Origin: Chitinophagales bacterium | GTDB lineage: Bacteria > Bacteroidota > Bacteroidia > Chitinophagales > CAIOSU01 | Reading direction: 5' to 3' | Assembly: GCA_018401955.1 (NCBI GenBank) | Contig: JAGYJT010000021.1 | Coordinates: forward strand, 1 to 56,364 | Length of the DNA: 56,364 bases | Part shown: positions 24,885-34,572 of the stretch, one piece after another | How the letters are laid out: each line of letters starts with the position of its first letter | Numbering within the stretch: position 1 is the first letter of the stretch | Position numbers and translations under genes: made by a program | Notes under the pieces: model-generated | The model's database searches: none | What the model saw: only the letters and a program-made list of their open reading frames with translations | What the model was told of the DNA's origin: nothing

Positions 24885-27374
24885 ATGCTGGGCTGCCTAG
24901 GCTACTTAAAATTTTGGATACTTTTTCTATTAATTTCCATTTTGGGAACAACCAGTTTATTGGCCCAATCGTACACCTACAGCGGTACCATTATTGATGC
25001 TGTAACCGATGAACCCATACCGTTTGTAAATGTATTTTTTGTTGGCAGTACCGCAGGTGGCATGACCGATTTTGATGGTAAATACAGCATAACGGTGTAC
25101 ACCAAACCCGACTCTATTGCTACATCGGTACTTGGTTATAAGGCAGCTAAAAAACCAGTAAGTTCAGCAACGGCGCAAGTAATAAATTTTAAGTTAGAGC
25201 GGGATGCCTACAATTTACAAGAGATAGTGGTGCTGCCCGGCGAAAACCCAGCCGAAACAATACTGAGTAAAGTTATTGAGAACAAAAAGTATAACGATAA
25301 AGATAAGCTGGACCGCTACGGATATGAAGTGTACAACAAAACCGAGATAGATTTATACGACATTGAAGACAAATTTATGGACCGTAAAATAATGCGGCCG
25401 TTTCTATTTGTATTTGAATACTTGGATAGTACCAGCGAAGAAGACCCCTATTTGCCGGCATTTCTTTCAGAGAGTTTATCAGATTATTACTACCGTAAAA
25501 ATCCAAAACAAAGGCGCGAAGAAATAAAGGCGAGCAGAATATCGGGCATTGAAAATGAGAGCATTTCTCAAATGATGGGTGGCCTGTACCAAGAAGTAGA
25601 TATTTATAACAATTGGATAAACCTGATTAGTAAAGATTTTGCTTCGCCAATAGCAGATAACGCGCTTAACTACTATAAATATTACTTGGTTGATAGTGGT
25701 TTTATTAACGGCTATTATAGCTATAAATTAAACTTTGTGCCCCGTACTAAAGGCTATAACACCTTTTTGGGCGATATATGGATAGCCGATAGCAGCTATG
25801 CCGTAATGAAAATAAACATGCAGGTTGGCGACCACGTAAACATCAATTTTATTGAGCGCAGCAGTGTGTACCAAGAGTTTAACGAGGTGGAGCCAGGCAC
25901 CTGGATGATTACCAAAGATAAAATCGTAATCAAATTTAAAGTGGTAGATAAAGCGGTAGGTATTATTGGCCGTAAAACCGCATCGTTTAGGGATTTTAAT
26001 ATTAACAACGACGGAATGGACTCTGTGTTCATTAACCGCGATGACATAGTAATGGCCGATAATGTGATTATTGAAGATGAAGCTTTTTGGGAAACCGTTA
26101 GGCACGAAAAATTATCGAGCAGTGAGGTGGGTGTGTACCAAATGGTTGATTCACTAAAAAATACCAAGGCCTTTACCACCTGGATTGATATTCTTGATTT
26201 GATATTTAATGGCTATTATGAAGTTAAGTACGTTGAGTTTGGTCCATACTCATCGGTAATTAGTTACAATGCTATTGAAAAATTTAGGTTTAGAGGGGGT
26301 TTTCGCACCACTGCAGATTTAAGTAAACAATTTAGGGTAGGTGCATACATAGCCTATGGCACCGGTGATAAACTAGTAAAGTATGGCGCTGATGGTATGG
26401 TTTATCTTACCAAAAACCATCAAATGCATTTAAGCGGTAGTTATATGTTTGATTATGACTTGGCTGCAACCAACCCTGCCCAATTTGGCAAAGACAATAT
26501 CCTATCAGGATTATACCGCCGAACAGAAGTACCATTAAAGCTCAATTTGTTGCGGCAGTGGAGTGCATCTTTATACAAAGAATGGAGATTTGGATTGAGC
26601 CATAGCGTTACTTTTAGAAACACCAAAGTAATGCCCAAGTTCCCCTATTTTTATATTACTCAACCAAGCGATGTTTACGAACAGGCTCTAATTACCGATT
26701 TTAATAATACTGAGATAGATATTATTAACAGATTTGCATACAAAGAGAAATTTTTAAGTGATGATTTTGATAGAATAAGCTTGGGTACTAAACACCCCAT
26801 CTTTTATTTCAGGTATAGAATGGGCTTGAAAAATATACTCAATAGCGGTTTCAGTTACAACCGTATAGACCTACTGCTAACCGATGAATATGCCATAAAA
26901 CCATTAGGTACTCTGCATATGGATATATCAGCAGGCAAAATATTTGGTACGCTTCCTACCCAGCTGTTAGAGATATTTCAAGGCAACGAAACCTATTTTT
27001 ACAACGACTATGCCTTTAATTTAATGAACGAATATGAGTTTGTAAGTGATATGTATATTACCATATCATTGCGGCACCATCTAGAAGGTTTCTTTTTTAA
27101 TAAAATACCCGTTTTTAGAAAGCTTAAATGGCGCGAAGTAATTGGCATTAAAGCTGCTTGGGGCACTTTAAGCGATGCCAACAAAGAAGCTAACAGATAC
27201 AATTTCTCAATAGCCCCTTACCCAATACCGTATATGGAAGCCAGTGCCGGTATTGAAAATATCTTTAAAATATTTAGGGTTGATGCCGTGTTTAGGTTAA
27301 CCCATCGTAATAGGCCTGCTTACCTACAAACCGCCAATTGGGGCATTAGGGTTGGTATTGCCATAGATTTTTAA
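24885..27374 (+). CDS. DUF5686 / carboxypeptidase-regulatory-like outer-membrane protein
   Basis: 829 residues. A signal peptide (residues 1-27, ending TSLLAQ) is followed by a carboxypeptidase-regulatory-like sandwich (about 30-110: TIIDAVTDEPIPFVNVFFVG). The DUF5686 region then carries ENPAETILSKVIENKKYND, AFLSESLSDYYYRKNP and PRTKGYNTFLGDIWIADSSY, and a C-terminal outer-membrane barrel ends NWGIRVGIAIDF. It is an abundant Bacteroidota outer-membrane family related to TonB-receptor N-termini but lacking a plug; function unknown. The ATG chosen puts a proper signal peptide at the start. Confidence 0.88.
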   Translation: MLGCLGYLKFWILFLLISILGTTSLLAQSYTYSGTIIDAVTDEPIPFVNVFFVGSTAGGMTDFDGKYSITVYTKPDSIATSVLGYKAAKKPVSSATAQVINFKLERDAYNLQEIVVLPGENPAETILSKVIENKKYNDKDKLDRYGYEVYNKTEIDLYDIEDKFMDRKIMRPFLFVFEYLDSTSEEDPYLPAFLSESLSDYYYRKNPKQRREEIKASRISGIENESISQMMGGLYQEVDIYNNWINLISKDFASPIADNALNYYKYYLVDSGFINGYYSYKLNFVPRTKGYNTFLGDIWIADSSYAVMKINMQVGDHVNINFIERSSVYQEFNEVEPGTWMITKDKIVIKFKVVDKAVGIIGRKTASFRDFNINNDGMDSVFINRDDIVMADNVIIEDEAFWETVRHEKLSSSEVGVYQMVDSLKNTKAFTTWIDILDLIFNGYYEVKYVEFGPYSSVISYNAIEKFRFRGGFRTTADLSKQFRVGAYIAYGTGDKLVKYGADGMVYLTKNHQMHLSGSYMFDYDLAATNPAQFGKDNILSGLYRRTEVPLKLNLLRQWSASLYKEWRFGLSHSVTFRNTKVMPKFPYFYITQPSDVYEQALITDFNNTEIDIINRFAYKEKFLSDDFDRISLGTKHPIFYFRYRMGLKNILNSGFSYNRIDLLLTDEYAIKPLGTLHMDISAGKIFGTLPTQLLEIFQGNETYFYNDYAFNLMNEYEFVSDMYITISLRHHLEGFFFNKIPVFRKLKWREVIGIKAAWGTLSDANKEANRYNFSIAPYPIPYMEASAGIENIFKIFRVDAVFRLTHRNRPAYLQTANWGIRVGIAIDF

Positions 27375-27521
27375 TTATGGTGGCTCAACATATAGTGCCA
27401 ATTTTCTGCCGCTATATGATAAATAGATACATTTAGAAGGCTTTTTTTTATCACTATTGGTTATCAATGAACAAAAAATATACTAACGTGTTATATGAGT
27501 GTGATTTAAAAAAGTAAAGAA

Positions 27522-27908
27522 ATGATAAATCAGTCCAGCTTAAAGAAGGCATCCAATTTGGCACGCGCTATTGCTCATCCGGTAAGGTTGGCGATATTGA
27601 AATTTATCAGCGAGCAAGGCACTACCAACGTTAACAGTATTTACAATACGCTTAACCTGGAGCAGTCAATCACTTCTCAACACTTGCGCATACTAAGGGT
27701 TGCCGAATTAGTGGATACCCAGCGCGATGGTAAGTTTATACACTACAGTATAAATCATACCAAAATTGCTAAGCTTAATGTGGCGCTCAACGATTTCTTT
27801 GCTAAGAAAACAGTGATAGATATCGACCAAAATATTGAAGAGGCTCCTAAAAGCAATCGCCATAACGGTGTTTCTATTAGGTCGCAATCACAGGCCAAAG
27901 CGAGCTGA
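27522..27908 (+). CDS. ArsR-family winged-helix transcriptional regulator
   Basis: 128 residues. The winged helix spans about residues 8-85: [20 protein letters not shown], the recognition helix [20 protein letters not shown], and the wing [11 protein letters not shown]. No metal-binding Cys pair (CxC) of the ArsR/SmtB sensors is present, so it belongs to the non-metal branch. The C-terminal tail (residues 95-128) is polar and probably disordered. Its last 21 bases overlap the end of nadA on the opposite strand, a convergent arrangement. Confidence 0.85.
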   Translation: MINQSSLKKASNLARAIAHPVRLAILKFISEQGTTNVNSIYNTLNLEQSITSQHLRILRVAELVDTQRDGKFIHYSINHTKIAKLNVALNDFFAKKTVIDIDQNIEEAPKSNRHNGVSIRSQSQAKAS

Positions 27909-28895
27909 TATTTCCAGCATTCTTTCTATTGATTTTTTTGAGCGCTCAATTAGGGCAGCATCCAAATTAACTTCTGGGGTGTCGTACTTCATGCACAGGT
28001 AAATTTTCTCCAGTGTGTTAAGCTTCATATGCGGACAATCGTTGCAAGCACAGGCATTGTTTGGCGGCGCTGGTATAAAGGTTTTGTGTGGGCTACTTTT
28101 CCGCATTTGATGGATGATACCCGGCTCAGTAGCTACTATAAACTCCTGCGCTTCGTTTTCTTCGGTATATTTCAACAAACCTGAAGTACTGCCAATATAT
28201 GCAGCCCTATCCAATATGGGTGCTTCACACTCGGGGTGCGCAATCAATACCGCTTTTGGATGTCGCTCTTGCAAGCGGGTAATTTTCTCTAACGAGAATA
28301 TCTCGTGCACCATACAGGCACCATCCCACAACACCATATCCCGCCCCGTTTTCTTAATCAAATAAGCTCCCAAATTCTTATCGGGCGCAAATATAATGGG
28401 CTGCTCTTTAGGTATACTTTCTATAATTTTTACTGCATTGGTACTCGTACAAACTATATCACTTAAGGCCTTAATCTCGGCAGTGCAGTTTACATAAGTT
28501 ACTACAATATGATCAGGGTGCTGGGCTTTGAAAGCTGCAAACTTATCGGGCGGGCAACTGTCGGCCAAGCTACAACCAGCCTTCAAATCGGGCAGCAACA
28601 CCCGTTTATTTGGGCTCAGTATTTTAGCTGTTTCGGCCATAAAATGCACACCAGCAAACACTATCACATCGGCATCGGTTTTGGCGGCTTGTTGCGAAAG
28701 GCCCAAGCTATCCCCAATATAATCGGCAATGTCTTGTATGTCCGGGTCCTGATAATAGTGTGCAAGTATAACCGCATTTTTCTCTTTTTTAAGTTTTTCA
28801 ATTTCCTCAAACAAATCCAGTGTTGGGTCAACGAAAGTATCCAAAAAACCGCGGCTTTGTAAATTGCTTTTTGCTTCTGCTAGGCTAAGGGCCAT
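27888..28895 (-). CDS. nadA: Quinolinate synthase NadA
   Basis: 335 residues. NadA has three pseudo-repeated domains and three cysteine ligands for a [4Fe-4S] cluster. Candidates here are Cys108 ([12 protein letters not shown]), Cys194 ([11 protein letters not shown]) and the CxCxxC at 282-287 ([12 protein letters not shown], of which Cys287 is the usual ligand). [20 protein letters not shown] and [20 protein letters not shown] are family signatures. It condenses iminoaspartate with dihydroxyacetone phosphate to quinolinate in NAD de novo synthesis. Its partner nadB is about 5.7 kb downstream on the other strand, and nadD is the next gene upstream. Confidence 0.96.
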   Translation of the reverse strand: MALSLAEAKSNLQSRGFLDTFVDPTLDLFEEIEKLKKEKNAVILAHYYQDPDIQDIADYIGDSLGLSQQAAKTDADVIVFAGVHFMAETAKILSPNKRVLLPDLKAGCSLADSCPPDKFAAFKAQHPDHIVVTYVNCTAEIKALSDIVCTSTNAVKIIESIPKEQPIIFAPDKNLGAYLIKKTGRDMVLWDGACMVHEIFSLEKITRLQERHPKAVLIAHPECEAPILDRAAYIGSTSGLLKYTEENEAQEFIVATEPGIIHQMRKSSPHKTFIPAPPNNACACNDCPHMKLNTLEKIYLCMKYDTPEVNLDAALIERSKKSIERMLEISARFGL

Positions 28896-29339
28896 TTTAT
28901 TATTATTAGTTTATTAAAGAGAATTCATCATAATCATTAAGGCTGTGAATTCGGTTGTAAGTAAGTTCAAAATTACTTGCTCGTTTCGTTATTCCAACCT
29001 TTTGCTGCGCTATTAACAAGTTATTAGGGGGCATTAGTTCTGTAAATCAACTACTTTAATACGTTATTCACAATCTGTGGATTTAATCTTGGGTTAACAA
29101 TAACTTTAAAAAGTGAAGTGGATAAACGGTGTATAACCTGTGGGTAAAAAAGGGAAAAATAGGTTTGCTAAAGCATAACTTTTGGCATGTAAAAATCGAA
29201 AATTTTTATCCGCTTTACTTCCCCATGCTACTAACAAAAAAACACACACCAGTGTTGATTTCTCGGTTTTTAAACTCTTTGTTTTATAGCCTATAATCCA
29301 ACTCATTTTTGTGTTATGTGTGTAACTTTTTGACCTATT
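28896..29339. other. Intergenic, no gene recognised
   Basis: 444 bases between nadA and nadD, very AT-rich (GAAAATTTTTATCC and similar). No convincing reading frame, terminator or repeat family member is seen; the nadA promoter should be in the part next to 28896. Confidence 0.5.
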
Positions 29340-29918
29340 TTATTTGTACAGATTCATTTTATGAATATACGCTGCTACTTTATCGGGCACTAAGTATTTA
29401 ATAGAGGTACCCTCTTTAATGCACTTGCGTATATAGCTTGCTGAAACATCCATTTGCGGAAACTCGACTATATGTACGCTATTTTCAAAATTTTCGGGCG
29501 CCTGCGGCGCTGGGTATCCTGGGCGTTGATACACATATATATGGTAGTGCTTCAGTATCGCCTCGTAGTTTTTCCATTTATGCAGGTGTGCTAGGTTATC
29601 GGCGCCCATAATAACCGAAAACTGGTGCATGGCAAATTTATCGGTTAATTGTGCCAAGGTATCAACGGTATAGCTGGGTTTGGGCATGGTAAACTCAATG
29701 TTGTTTACCCTAAACCGGTCGTTATCTTCAATAGCCTGCTCTACTAGGTACAGGCGGTCGTATTCGCTGAGCATACCGGTTTTGTCTTTATGCGGGTTTT
29801 GCGGCGACACGATAAACCAAATTTGGTCCATATCAGTGTACTCCACCAGTTGGTTGGCTATAACTAAATGACCTGTGTGTATAGGGTTAAACGACCCGAA
29901 AAACAAACCAATATGCAT
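29340..29918 (-). CDS. nadD: Nicotinate (nicotinamide) mononucleotide adenylyltransferase NadD
   Basis: 192 residues. The nucleotidyltransferase signature is GLFFGSFNPIHTGHLVIANQ, with the HxGH-type motif in HTGH, and the C-terminal motif is VSASYIRKCIKEG (the family's ISSTxIR equivalent). FIVSPQNPHKDK and IMGADNLAHLHKWKNYEAIL are typical. It adenylates nicotinate mononucleotide to deamido-NAD. It is co-directional with nadA but 444 bases upstream, so separate transcription is possible. No truncation is seen. Confidence 0.95.
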   Translation of the reverse strand: MHIGLFFGSFNPIHTGHLVIANQLVEYTDMDQIWFIVSPQNPHKDKTGMLSEYDRLYLVEQAIEDNDRFRVNNIEFTMPKPSYTVDTLAQLTDKFAMHQFSVIMGADNLAHLHKWKNYEAILKHYHIYVYQRPGYPAPQAPENFENSVHIVEFPQMDVSASYIRKCIKEGTSIKYLVPDKVAAYIHKMNLYK

Positions 29919-30535
29919 GAGGCTATTATACGGTAAGGCACAAAGTTACGGAAATGTTTGGGGTACAGGTTTGTTATTGGGAAGCGGATTGCGGGTTTAA
30001 AAATCCGTCGCATTTTGTCGTGCAGGAATTGAGGTTTTACAAGGGCTACAAGATGTTAAAACCCCGATTTGGGTAAATAATTATAAGCTTGGACAAAGGC
30101 TTAATACCCCTTGATAAATAAGATAAATTTATAATTAAGCTCCAAAAATTTTACTGGAAATACAACACGCTGGTTTACATATAGTTACATTTCCATTATT
30201 CGTTTTGTTGGATTATTTGCGGTATAAAAGTTTGCAAAATATAAAAACGGTTTATAAATTAGTGGCGTGATGGACTTAAGGCGTCACGCAGTATTGCGTA
30301 GATAGGATTAACGATAAATGTCCCCATTAAGCAAAATTGCAACACATAATAATATAGGATCTTTCCCTATATAAGAAACACACACGTGCCCGCCATACGT
30401 ACATAGGGCGATGCCCCGTGCTAGCGTATATATCCCCGTTGGGGAAGCCCATGATTTGGCGACGTTTTTTAAAGCCAATAACCCTCGCCCAAGGCGAGGC
30501 AAGCTAACAAACCAATAACCGATTAACCAATAACC
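29919..30535. other. Intergenic region with short palindromes
   Basis: 617 bases without a supportable gene. The right part holds CATACGTACATAGGGCGATG followed by TATATCCCCGTTGGGGAAGC (30395-30450), inverted repeats of the type seen at 5.2 and 13.8 kb, then ACCCTCGCCCAAGGCGAGGC. The rest is AT-rich. The promoter for the 294-residue gene must be inside. Confidence 0.55.
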
Positions 30536-31420
30536 ATGCCCAGAGAAACCAAGATAAACCTAGAAATATTGGAGATATTCCAGAGCCTCGTAAGGGAAGA
30601 GAACATGCTGCTGGCCTGTACCGACGAGGACCTGGTGATAATGCTCAACGAAAAGCTGTTTGTAGAGCACCGCATCAGTTATCGTACCTTTCAGCGCTAC
30701 AAGCGCCGGGCGCTGAAGTCTATGGAGATACCCGATGCCGACCCGCTGTACTGCGACCTGTTTTTTATCCTTAGGCAGGCGTATGTAAACCTGCGCCAAC
30801 AGATGCTGCACGCTATACAGGAAGACCGCATCGGCTCGCGACGGTATATGTGGATACTGGAACGCAAGTTTAGGGAATGGAACCTGCGATATAACCCCAT
30901 TGACGACCCAATAGAAGAGGACGACGAGACCGGCCCTATAATTGAAGAAACCTACCGGTACCCTACCCTGCTGGGCGATTATTGCGACATAAACAATGAC
31001 GAGCGCCCTAAGGATATTATGCCCGTGCACTATGCCGTGTTTAACAAATACGTGGTACCCAACCCCGACTACGATGGCGATGAGGACGACAACACCCGCG
31101 AGATAAAGCGCATGTGGGACTACTTGCAAGAAACCATTGCCAAGGATGCCGAGGATGATCGCCTGCGGGAGCAGCGGATATTGGAGAACAGGCGGTTGAG
31201 GGAAGAAAAACAAAAGGCAGAGGCGGAAAAGGAAACCGAGGTACCCAACGAGCTGTTGCCCGAAAACGACCAACAGGCCGGAACGGGCACCGATGAGGAC
31301 CAGCAAGATGATACGGACCATTGGCCGCCCAAGCCCACCGAAGAGGAATGGGTAGCCGCACAGGCACAACGGCTCAGGGCCAAAATTGCCGCCAGGGGCA
31401 CCCATCGCTCGGGGTATTGA
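30536..31420 (+). CDS. Unknown protein with HTH-like N-terminus and acidic tail
   Basis: 294 residues, MPRETKINLEILEIFQSLVR at the start. The N-terminal 65 residues look helix-turn-helix-like (TDEDLVIMLNEKLFVEHRIS, then YRTFQRYKRRAL), a pattern reminiscent of phage terminase small subunits or other DNA-binding adaptors. Residues about 85-115 (RQQMLHAIQEDRIGSRRYMW) form a basic helix. From about 125 on the protein is strongly acidic (DDPIEEDDETGP, YDGDEDDNTREI), with a charged helix and a Gln/Asp-rich tail. I do not recognise a family. The gene looks richer in G+C than its neighbours and has no phage genes around it. It may be a solitary phage-derived gene. Confidence 0.6.
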   Translation: MPRETKINLEILEIFQSLVREENMLLACTDEDLVIMLNEKLFVEHRISYRTFQRYKRRALKSMEIPDADPLYCDLFFILRQAYVNLRQQMLHAIQEDRIGSRRYMWILERKFREWNLRYNPIDDPIEEDDETGPIIEETYRYPTLLGDYCDINNDERPKDIMPVHYAVFNKYVVPNPDYDGDEDDNTREIKRMWDYLQETIAKDAEDDRLREQRILENRRLREEKQKAEAEKETEVPNELLPENDQQAGTGTDEDQQDDTDHWPPKPTEEEWVAAQAQRLRAKIAARGTHRSGY

Positions 31421-31733
31421 CCGTTAGCCCCCCCCCGCAAAAAGCGGGGCAGGCTTGGATTGTAAAGAGAATTGGGAGATTGGAAAAGAATTTTTTACAT
31501 AATGCGGTAAAATCCTTTTCCAATCATGCTAATCAAGTAAAATCATGGTTCAAAACATGATGCGACACTTCAAAAAAGCAGGGGTATCGGTTACCGCACA
31601 TTGCGCAAAGGTAGAAACAGCTGTGCATAGTGAAGTTATAAAAGCGCACCAATTGGTGGCGCTATATAACGTTTTCGTTAAGCCCATACCAACCATATAC
31701 TTTTTTATTATTTTGGGCATAAATATCCTCCTC
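31421..31733. other. Intergenic with repeats; no gene
   Basis: 313 bases. Positions 31478-31551 are a copy of repeat family B, and about 31597-31620 hold ACCGCACATTGCGCAAAGGT, the inverse of a word found at 36650 (TACCTTTGCGCACATTGCGG). In-frame codons upstream of the next gene run through the repeat but are not considered coding. Confidence 0.6.
31478..31551. repeat. Dispersed palindromic repeat, family B copy 2
   Basis: GATTGGAAAAGAATTTTTTA, then CATAATGCGGTAAAATCC, TTTTCCAATCATGCTAATCA and AATCATGGTTC. It matches copies 1 and 3, reading in the opposite orientation (its reverse complement begins GAACCATGATTTTACTTGAT). Confidence 0.75.
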
Positions 31734-32924
31734 ATGTTCCGTTTACTTAGTGGGTTGTTACTTTTAGCCCTACCGTATTTTGCGGTTGCCCAAGCCCTTG
31801 CCCCACGCACGATTACCCTGCCGGTGCGCAACATCGCTGCCATCGATTCGGTATGGATGCAATTAAAAACCAGTAATATCGAAATCCGTAACGATTCGAT
31901 ATTAAATGAACAACTCCTTGATTTGGTGCAGATAAAAGTGGCCGATAGTGTGCTTACCAAGCGCACCCAGCGCCACCGCTCAGGTTTTGGTTGGTTGTTG
32001 GCACCCTTTGGTATCCATTGGCGCGCCATTACCATGAACCGGGTAAAATATGTAGGCACGGCCAAAAAAGACATTGGCAACCCCGCTAAGCCAGAGTATA
32101 CGGAGTATGATATAAATGTTGACTTGATGGCCCACACCCCGAAGCATATGGCGCTGGTGTGGCAAGGTCAGCAAAAGCAAAAGGAGGTAAACAAGAAAAA
32201 CCTGCGCGGCCAAGACCCCAATAAGCCTCCGTTTATTGAACCCACGCAAGAGACGGCGCATTACTATCGCATCCATTGCGAACTAACGCCACCCAAGCAC
32301 TACCGCGAGCAGCTTACTCAATGGTTTTACCCAGTAACCGGGCATAAAGGTTTTGCTGGCCACCCCAACTTCGGCGAGCCGCGCCCTACCTTGGGGGTGT
32401 ATGGTGCTTTTACTATGGATTGCAACCACAATTGCCATATCGAAATTCACCCTTACGAATGGCTGTGGTGGTTGGATGTAAACCCCACCAAAGATAGCCT
32501 TGCCAACGAAAAACGTTGGATGGTGGGTTTGCAGCGTGAGGCAAGCAACCGTTTTCGCAAGTGGGCCACCAGCCCACGGGTAGGATTGGTATCGGTGCCG
32601 TTTTTGTTTGCCGCCGATGCCCCCAACCCCACTATAATGGTTGAGCACCTGGTGTTTAGTGATTTTGTGCCCGAAGCCCTACAAACCTTGCCCGAGTTGC
32701 CAGCCGATGCTTTGGACCTGAACTTTACGGAAATGACGGTATCGCTCACCAATGAATTGAAAGAAGATAAAACCCTCACCATCCGTACCAATCAACCCAT
32801 TGATAATGAAGGCCTGCGCATGTGGCTATCGGGCGTTGAAACCGATGGGCAATGGATAAAGGGGTATATTAATATTGCCATGTCGGTAAAAGATTTGTAC
32901 ACGGCGCGGGTAACGGTAAAGTAA
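31734..32924 (+). CDS. Secreted protein with HxEIHP motif, unknown function
   Basis: 397 residues from the ATG at 31734, which gives a clean signal peptide (MFRLLSGLLLLALPYFAVAQ). In-frame sequence upstream to 31545 runs through repeat DNA and is not used. The mature part is mostly beta strands. The best conserved-looking stretch is GVYGAFTMDCNHNCHIEIHP, then YEWLWWLD. A His-x-Glu-Ile-His-Pro arrangement of this kind occurs in several uncharacterised secreted proteins and could bind metal. No known enzyme family is recognised. It is followed after 12 bases by a T9SS cargo gene on the same strand, so both may be co-transcribed. Confidence 0.65.
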   Translation: MFRLLSGLLLLALPYFAVAQALAPRTITLPVRNIAAIDSVWMQLKTSNIEIRNDSILNEQLLDLVQIKVADSVLTKRTQRHRSGFGWLLAPFGIHWRAITMNRVKYVGTAKKDIGNPAKPEYTEYDINVDLMAHTPKHMALVWQGQQKQKEVNKKNLRGQDPNKPPFIEPTQETAHYYRIHCELTPPKHYREQLTQWFYPVTGHKGFAGHPNFGEPRPTLGVYGAFTMDCNHNCHIEIHPYEWLWWLDVNPTKDSLANEKRWMVGLQREASNRFRKWATSPRVGLVSVPFLFAADAPNPTIMVEHLVFSDFVPEALQTLPELPADALDLNFTEMTVSLTNELKEDKTLTIRTNQPIDNEGLRMWLSGVETDGQWIKGYINIAMSVKDLYTARVTVK

Positions 32925-32936
32925 GTCTCAACCTTT

Positions 32937-34442
32937 ATGAAAAGCCTACACTTCATATTATGGATAACCCTGTGCCTTGGTAGCCTAGCGGCCAAGGGGC
33001 AAGGTACGTTCAATAGGGCGTATGATGTGAATTATGGGAGCGAATTGGGTGCGGCAGTCTATATTGTGGATGATGGATATTTGATGTTTGGCACAGGTTT
33101 AGCCAGCATATCTGACCCCGTTTATGTTATAAAGATTAAGAAAGTCGATTTCGATGGAAATATATTATGGGAGAAGAGTTACGGAGGACAAGGGACAACA
33201 CGTTCTGTGAATTATGGTGCAGGGGGGGTTACGAGTGACCTTGATGAATATTTTTACATTTCTGGCGTTTTCGCAGATACGATAGAACCTGAAGACCTAT
33301 TGGTTACCAAAGTTAATTATAATGGAGATACCGTTTGGTCTAAAACCTATGGAGGTCCAAAACAGGAGGTTCCTTATAGTATCTTTTACGACACTAGTGA
33401 GCACCACATTTATGTTACAGGCGGTACGGAATCATTTGGGACAGGAAATGTAAATGTATTTGTATGGGTTTTGGATACTACAGGTAACACGGTAAATACT
33501 TGGTTTTATGGTGGCGGGGATTATGACTATGGTAAGTCGATTATAAAAATAGATGATACTATATACCTATCGGGTTACACGACCAGCTATGGCAACAAAA
33601 GCGAGCCTTTTTTAATGAAGTTGGATACTTTAGGAAATACGACAAACCTTAGTTTTTATGGCACTTCAGGTTGGGATATTGAAGCAGGTATTGCTAAGAA
33701 CCATGATAACGACAAGCTACTAATGTGGGGCTGGCTTGATTCATTACAGGGTGCCGCTTTTATTTCTCGCTTGGATTTGAGTGGGGCTATAGTATGGAGA
33801 AAAGTAATCAAATGGTATGGGGTTATAACAGAAGCCAAGTTTTTGAAAGACAACAGTATCATTATTATTGGGGCCAACAATGATAGCCGCAGCAAGGGCA
33901 ATATTGCAAAATTGGACAGTTTGGGCAATGTACTTTGGTATAGGGAGTATTCCTTTAATGACCCAGATGTGTCGGGCATTTTTTCGTATTGTATTTTTTA
34001 TAGTTTTGATTGGAATTTGCTAACTGGAGACATTATAGCATTTGGCCACACTGATCGTGACCCTGCCCTTGGCGATTCAACCGGCCAAGACTTCTGGCTC
34101 TTAAAACTCGATAGTATGGGCTGCCTTGTGCCTGGCTGCGATACGATCACCGAGGTGGGCATACAGCCCATTGAAACCTCAGGCCCGCAAATAACCATTT
34201 ACCCCAACCCTGCCAAATATACCGCCCAGGTGCTACTCAACCACGGCACGCCCAACGCCGAGATAGACTTCACACTTTTTGGCTTATCCGGCCAAGCAAT
34301 CATCACCCAAAAACACCTACTCAACCCATACGGATTTGGTGAGTGGACCATAGGTTTGGAAGGATTATCACCTGGCATCTATCTCTACCGCATTGCCAAC
34401 CCAACTGGGCAGGTGCATACTGGTAGGTTGATGGTGGAGTAG
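32937..34442 (+). CDS. T9SS cargo protein, beta-propeller-like, type A sorting domain
   Basis: 501 residues. A signal peptide (residues 1-21, ending AAKG) precedes repeated blades of the form DxDGNILWEKSYGG, YNGDTVWSKTYGG, DTTGNTVNTWFYGG and DSLGNVLWYREYS, typical of secreted Bacteroidota beta-propeller proteins. The C-terminal about 80 residues form a type A sorting domain (ITIYPNPAKYTAQVLL, GLSPGIYLYRI, TGRLMVE) that directs export by the type IX system and surface anchoring. No catalytic domain is evident. A second, larger T9SS cargo gene of related layout lies at 45-48 kb. Confidence 0.88.
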   Translation: MKSLHFILWITLCLGSLAAKGQGTFNRAYDVNYGSELGAAVYIVDDGYLMFGTGLASISDPVYVIKIKKVDFDGNILWEKSYGGQGTTRSVNYGAGGVTSDLDEYFYISGVFADTIEPEDLLVTKVNYNGDTVWSKTYGGPKQEVPYSIFYDTSEHHIYVTGGTESFGTGNVNVFVWVLDTTGNTVNTWFYGGGDYDYGKSIIKIDDTIYLSGYTTSYGNKSEPFLMKLDTLGNTTNLSFYGTSGWDIEAGIAKNHDNDKLLMWGWLDSLQGAAFISRLDLSGAIVWRKVIKWYGVITEAKFLKDNSIIIIGANNDSRSKGNIAKLDSLGNVLWYREYSFNDPDVSGIFSYCIFYSFDWNLLTGDIIAFGHTDRDPALGDSTGQDFWLLKLDSMGCLVPGCDTITEVGIQPIETSGPQITIYPNPAKYTAQVLLNHGTPNAEIDFTLFGLSGQAIITQKHLLNPYGFGEWTIGLEGLSPGIYLYRIANPTGQVHTGRLMVE

Positions 34443-34572
34443 TATGCTTGCTAAGTCATAATTAAAGTTAACGGATTCAAAAAAACTTCCTCCAAACCCT
34501 ACATTCCCCAAATGCAAGGATTAATTTTAACCTTTGTATAGGCTAAGTGTTACACTTGGCAGAATGTAGCGT

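Noticed and set aside
30308..30502. 64-codon minus-strand reading in the 30 kb gap
   Set aside because: It lies over short palindromes, lacks protein-like features and has no support.
31321..31560. Small plus-strand reading ending in KSFSNHANQVKSWFKT
   Set aside because: The peptide comes from repeat B; the same words appear at 39.0 kb. It is a by-product of the repeat, not a gene.
31545..31733. N-terminal extension of the HxEIHP protein
   Set aside because: It runs through repeat family B and a microrepeat, and the ATG at 31734 begins a clean signal peptide.
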